Of a DNA stretch of 6,090 nt, positions 5,100 to 6,090 are shown piece by piece. Every line of letters starts with the position of its first letter. Position 1 is the first letter of the stretch. Source of the DNA: an uncultured Thalassolituus sp. (lineage in GTDB: Bacteria > Pseudomonadota > Gammaproteobacteria > Pseudomonadales > Oceanobacteraceae); the NCBI GenBank assembly GCA_913054055.1, contig CAJXIT010000222.1, positions 1-6,090 on the forward strand, in the 5' to 3' direction. A program made the position numbers and the translations under genes. The notes under the pieces are model-generated. The model searched no databases, was not told the DNA's origin, and saw only the letters and a program-made list of their open reading frames with translations.

Positions 5100-6090
5100 G
5101 TGAACACTCTCCCCATCAGATACCTATCTACCTGCATTGCACTAATCAGTATTAGCCTTTTATTTTATGCGAATTTTCATAGCGAAACATTTGTAGGCCT
5201 GCAGCTTGGCTTATTGCAAATAAGCACACTCACCTCCATACAGCTTCCTATATTCATTAGCCATTCTACACCCAGTATTTTACAAGCTTTAATTTTAGGC
5301 TTGTGCTTAAGAATCATATGGAATCGAATAGCGCTTTCCAGCATTAAACTTAGCGGCCTAACTTTAAGCATTGCCACTGCCTTTGAATTTTTACAGCTAA
5401 CCCCTTTATTGGCAGGCTATTATGATTGGCTGGATATTTTCGGACTGATCATTGCGGCTGCATTTATTTATCTAATTGATTCTATAAACAGTCCATTCAG
5501 TCTAAAACTGAAACGACCTGTAAAAATATTCTTCAGTATCAGCTTAATTTCTGGCGCTTATATTACATCAGCTGGATCAGGTGAGCTGAAACCAACACCC
5601 GTCACCCCCATAACCCTAACCTGGGAAGAGCTAAGAGCCGATATCAATCCGGTTTATGGAAATGAAACCGCCCTGACAAGACCGGGAAAGATCTATAAAA
5701 AAGATCACTACCTATATATTGTGGATCAATATCGTGGTTTTCATATTTTTGATATTTCAGACGAATCGAGCCCCATACAAATCGTATTTGTTCCGATAAT
5801 TGGTGCGTTAGATATAAGCATTAATAATGACCATGCATACATTAATAGTTTTAATGACTTGGTAACAATAGACACAACATCATTATTGGACAGCAGTTTC
5901 GATCAAACCAAAGCCAATCGAACAGAATATGTATTTGAACCGCACGATTATTGGGATTTTTTTGTTGGCGACTATTATTCACTAGAAGGTGCATCGGGGA
6001 AGTATTCAGACTTCACTCACAGCCAATATTCCTATCCACGAACCGCACCTGAAAAAGGGATTATCATTGGATTTTATCACCCCGATGGAA
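5100..6090 (+). CDS. Membrane protein with VanZ-like N-terminus and LVIVD beta-propeller-like domain (partial)
   Basis: The frame runs without a stop from GTG at 5100 to the window edge, giving 330 codons; the 3' end is missing. An in-frame TAA at 5082-5084 limits the start, and no ATG lies early in the frame. A weak GGA (5086-5088) is the only Shine-Dalgarno candidate. Residues about 7-157 hold five or six hydrophobic segments (near 7-24, 31-53, 58-77, 82-101, 111-127, 142-157). FEFLQL at 95-100 with YYDWLDIFG at 107-115 resembles the VanZ-like motif. From about 195 the sequence resembles LVIVD-repeat propeller proteins: GKIYKKDHYLYIVDQ, GFHIFDIS (213-220), P-IIGALDISIN, and NDLVTIDTTS (252-261). 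The second part is probably on the outer side of the membrane. Function is unknown. Frequent ATA and AGA codons, unlike the neighbours, suggest accessory or transferred DNA. Confidence 0.8.
   Translation, partial: MNTLPIRYLSTCIALISISLLFYANFHSETFVGLQLGLLQISTLTSIQLPIFISHSTPSILQALILGLCLRIIWNRIALSSIKLSGLTLSIATAFEFLQLTPLLAGYYDWLDIFGLIIAAAFIYLIDSINSPFSLKLKRPVKIFFSISLISGAYITSAGSGELKPTPVTPITLTWEELRADINPVYGNETALTRPGKIYKKDHYLYIVDQYRGFHIFDISDESSPIQIVFVPIIGALDISINNDHAYINSFNDLVTIDTTSLLDSSFDQTKANRTEYVFEPHDYWDFFVGDYYSLEGASGKYSDFTHSQYSYPRTAPEKGIIIGFYHPDG

Noticed and set aside
5177..5377. 66-residue minus-strand frame near the right end
   Set aside because: It lies antisense within the longer GTG-started plus-strand gene, which has clear membrane segments and domain motifs.

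Overview
The window looks like a housekeeping segment of a marine-type gammaproteobacterium chromosome, possibly Oceanospirillales or another relative of Pseudomonas. The evidence is protein family level: CysRS, a bacterial GlnRS with close resemblance to gammaproteobacterial enzymes, a cytoplasmic-type cyclophilin PpiB, and LpxH, the lipid A enzyme found in beta/gammaproteobacteria. The order cysS-glnS (minus strand) divergent from ppiB-lpxH (plus strand) matches, from memory, the folD-cysS-glnS / ppiB-lpxH neighbourhood of Pseudomonas. Base composition is moderate in GC, and visibly more AT-rich at the right end.

Left to right: an AT-rich hairpin (1-29) lies just past the end of cysS. cysS (42-1412, minus) ends at a TAG exactly where the family normally has Trp, and the expected last residues are still encoded after it. 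The cysS-glnS gap (1413-1634) is filled with three copies of a 22-bp REP-like palindromic repeat. Two of these form a perfect inverted pair (REPIN-like) 23 bp downstream of the glnS stop, and the third abuts the cysS ribosome binding site. glnS (1635-3320, minus) and ppiB (3481-3981, plus) diverge from a 160-bp region. A dyad there holds a perfect TATAAT on the minus strand overlapping TATTAT on the plus strand.

After ppiB lies a 123-bp imperfect palindrome that begins at the last base of the ppiB stop codon and resembles a small non-autonomous repeat. lpxH (4247-4981, plus) follows, with no clear Shine-Dalgarno sequence, and then a 12-bp perfect stem. The right end (5100-6090, plus) is an incomplete GTG-started gene. 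It encodes an N-terminal multi-spanning membrane region with a VanZ-like motif joined to an LVIVD-type beta-propeller-like domain. Its richness in ATA and AGA codons suggests accessory DNA joined to the conserved block.

Together the conserved genes charge tRNA-Cys and tRNA-Gln, assist proline isomerisation during folding, and make the lipid A precursor lipid X. They are linked by conserved neighbourhood rather than by one pathway. The most unusual points are the CysRS C-terminal stop, the REP cluster, the palindromic element after ppiB, and the membrane/propeller fusion at the edge.
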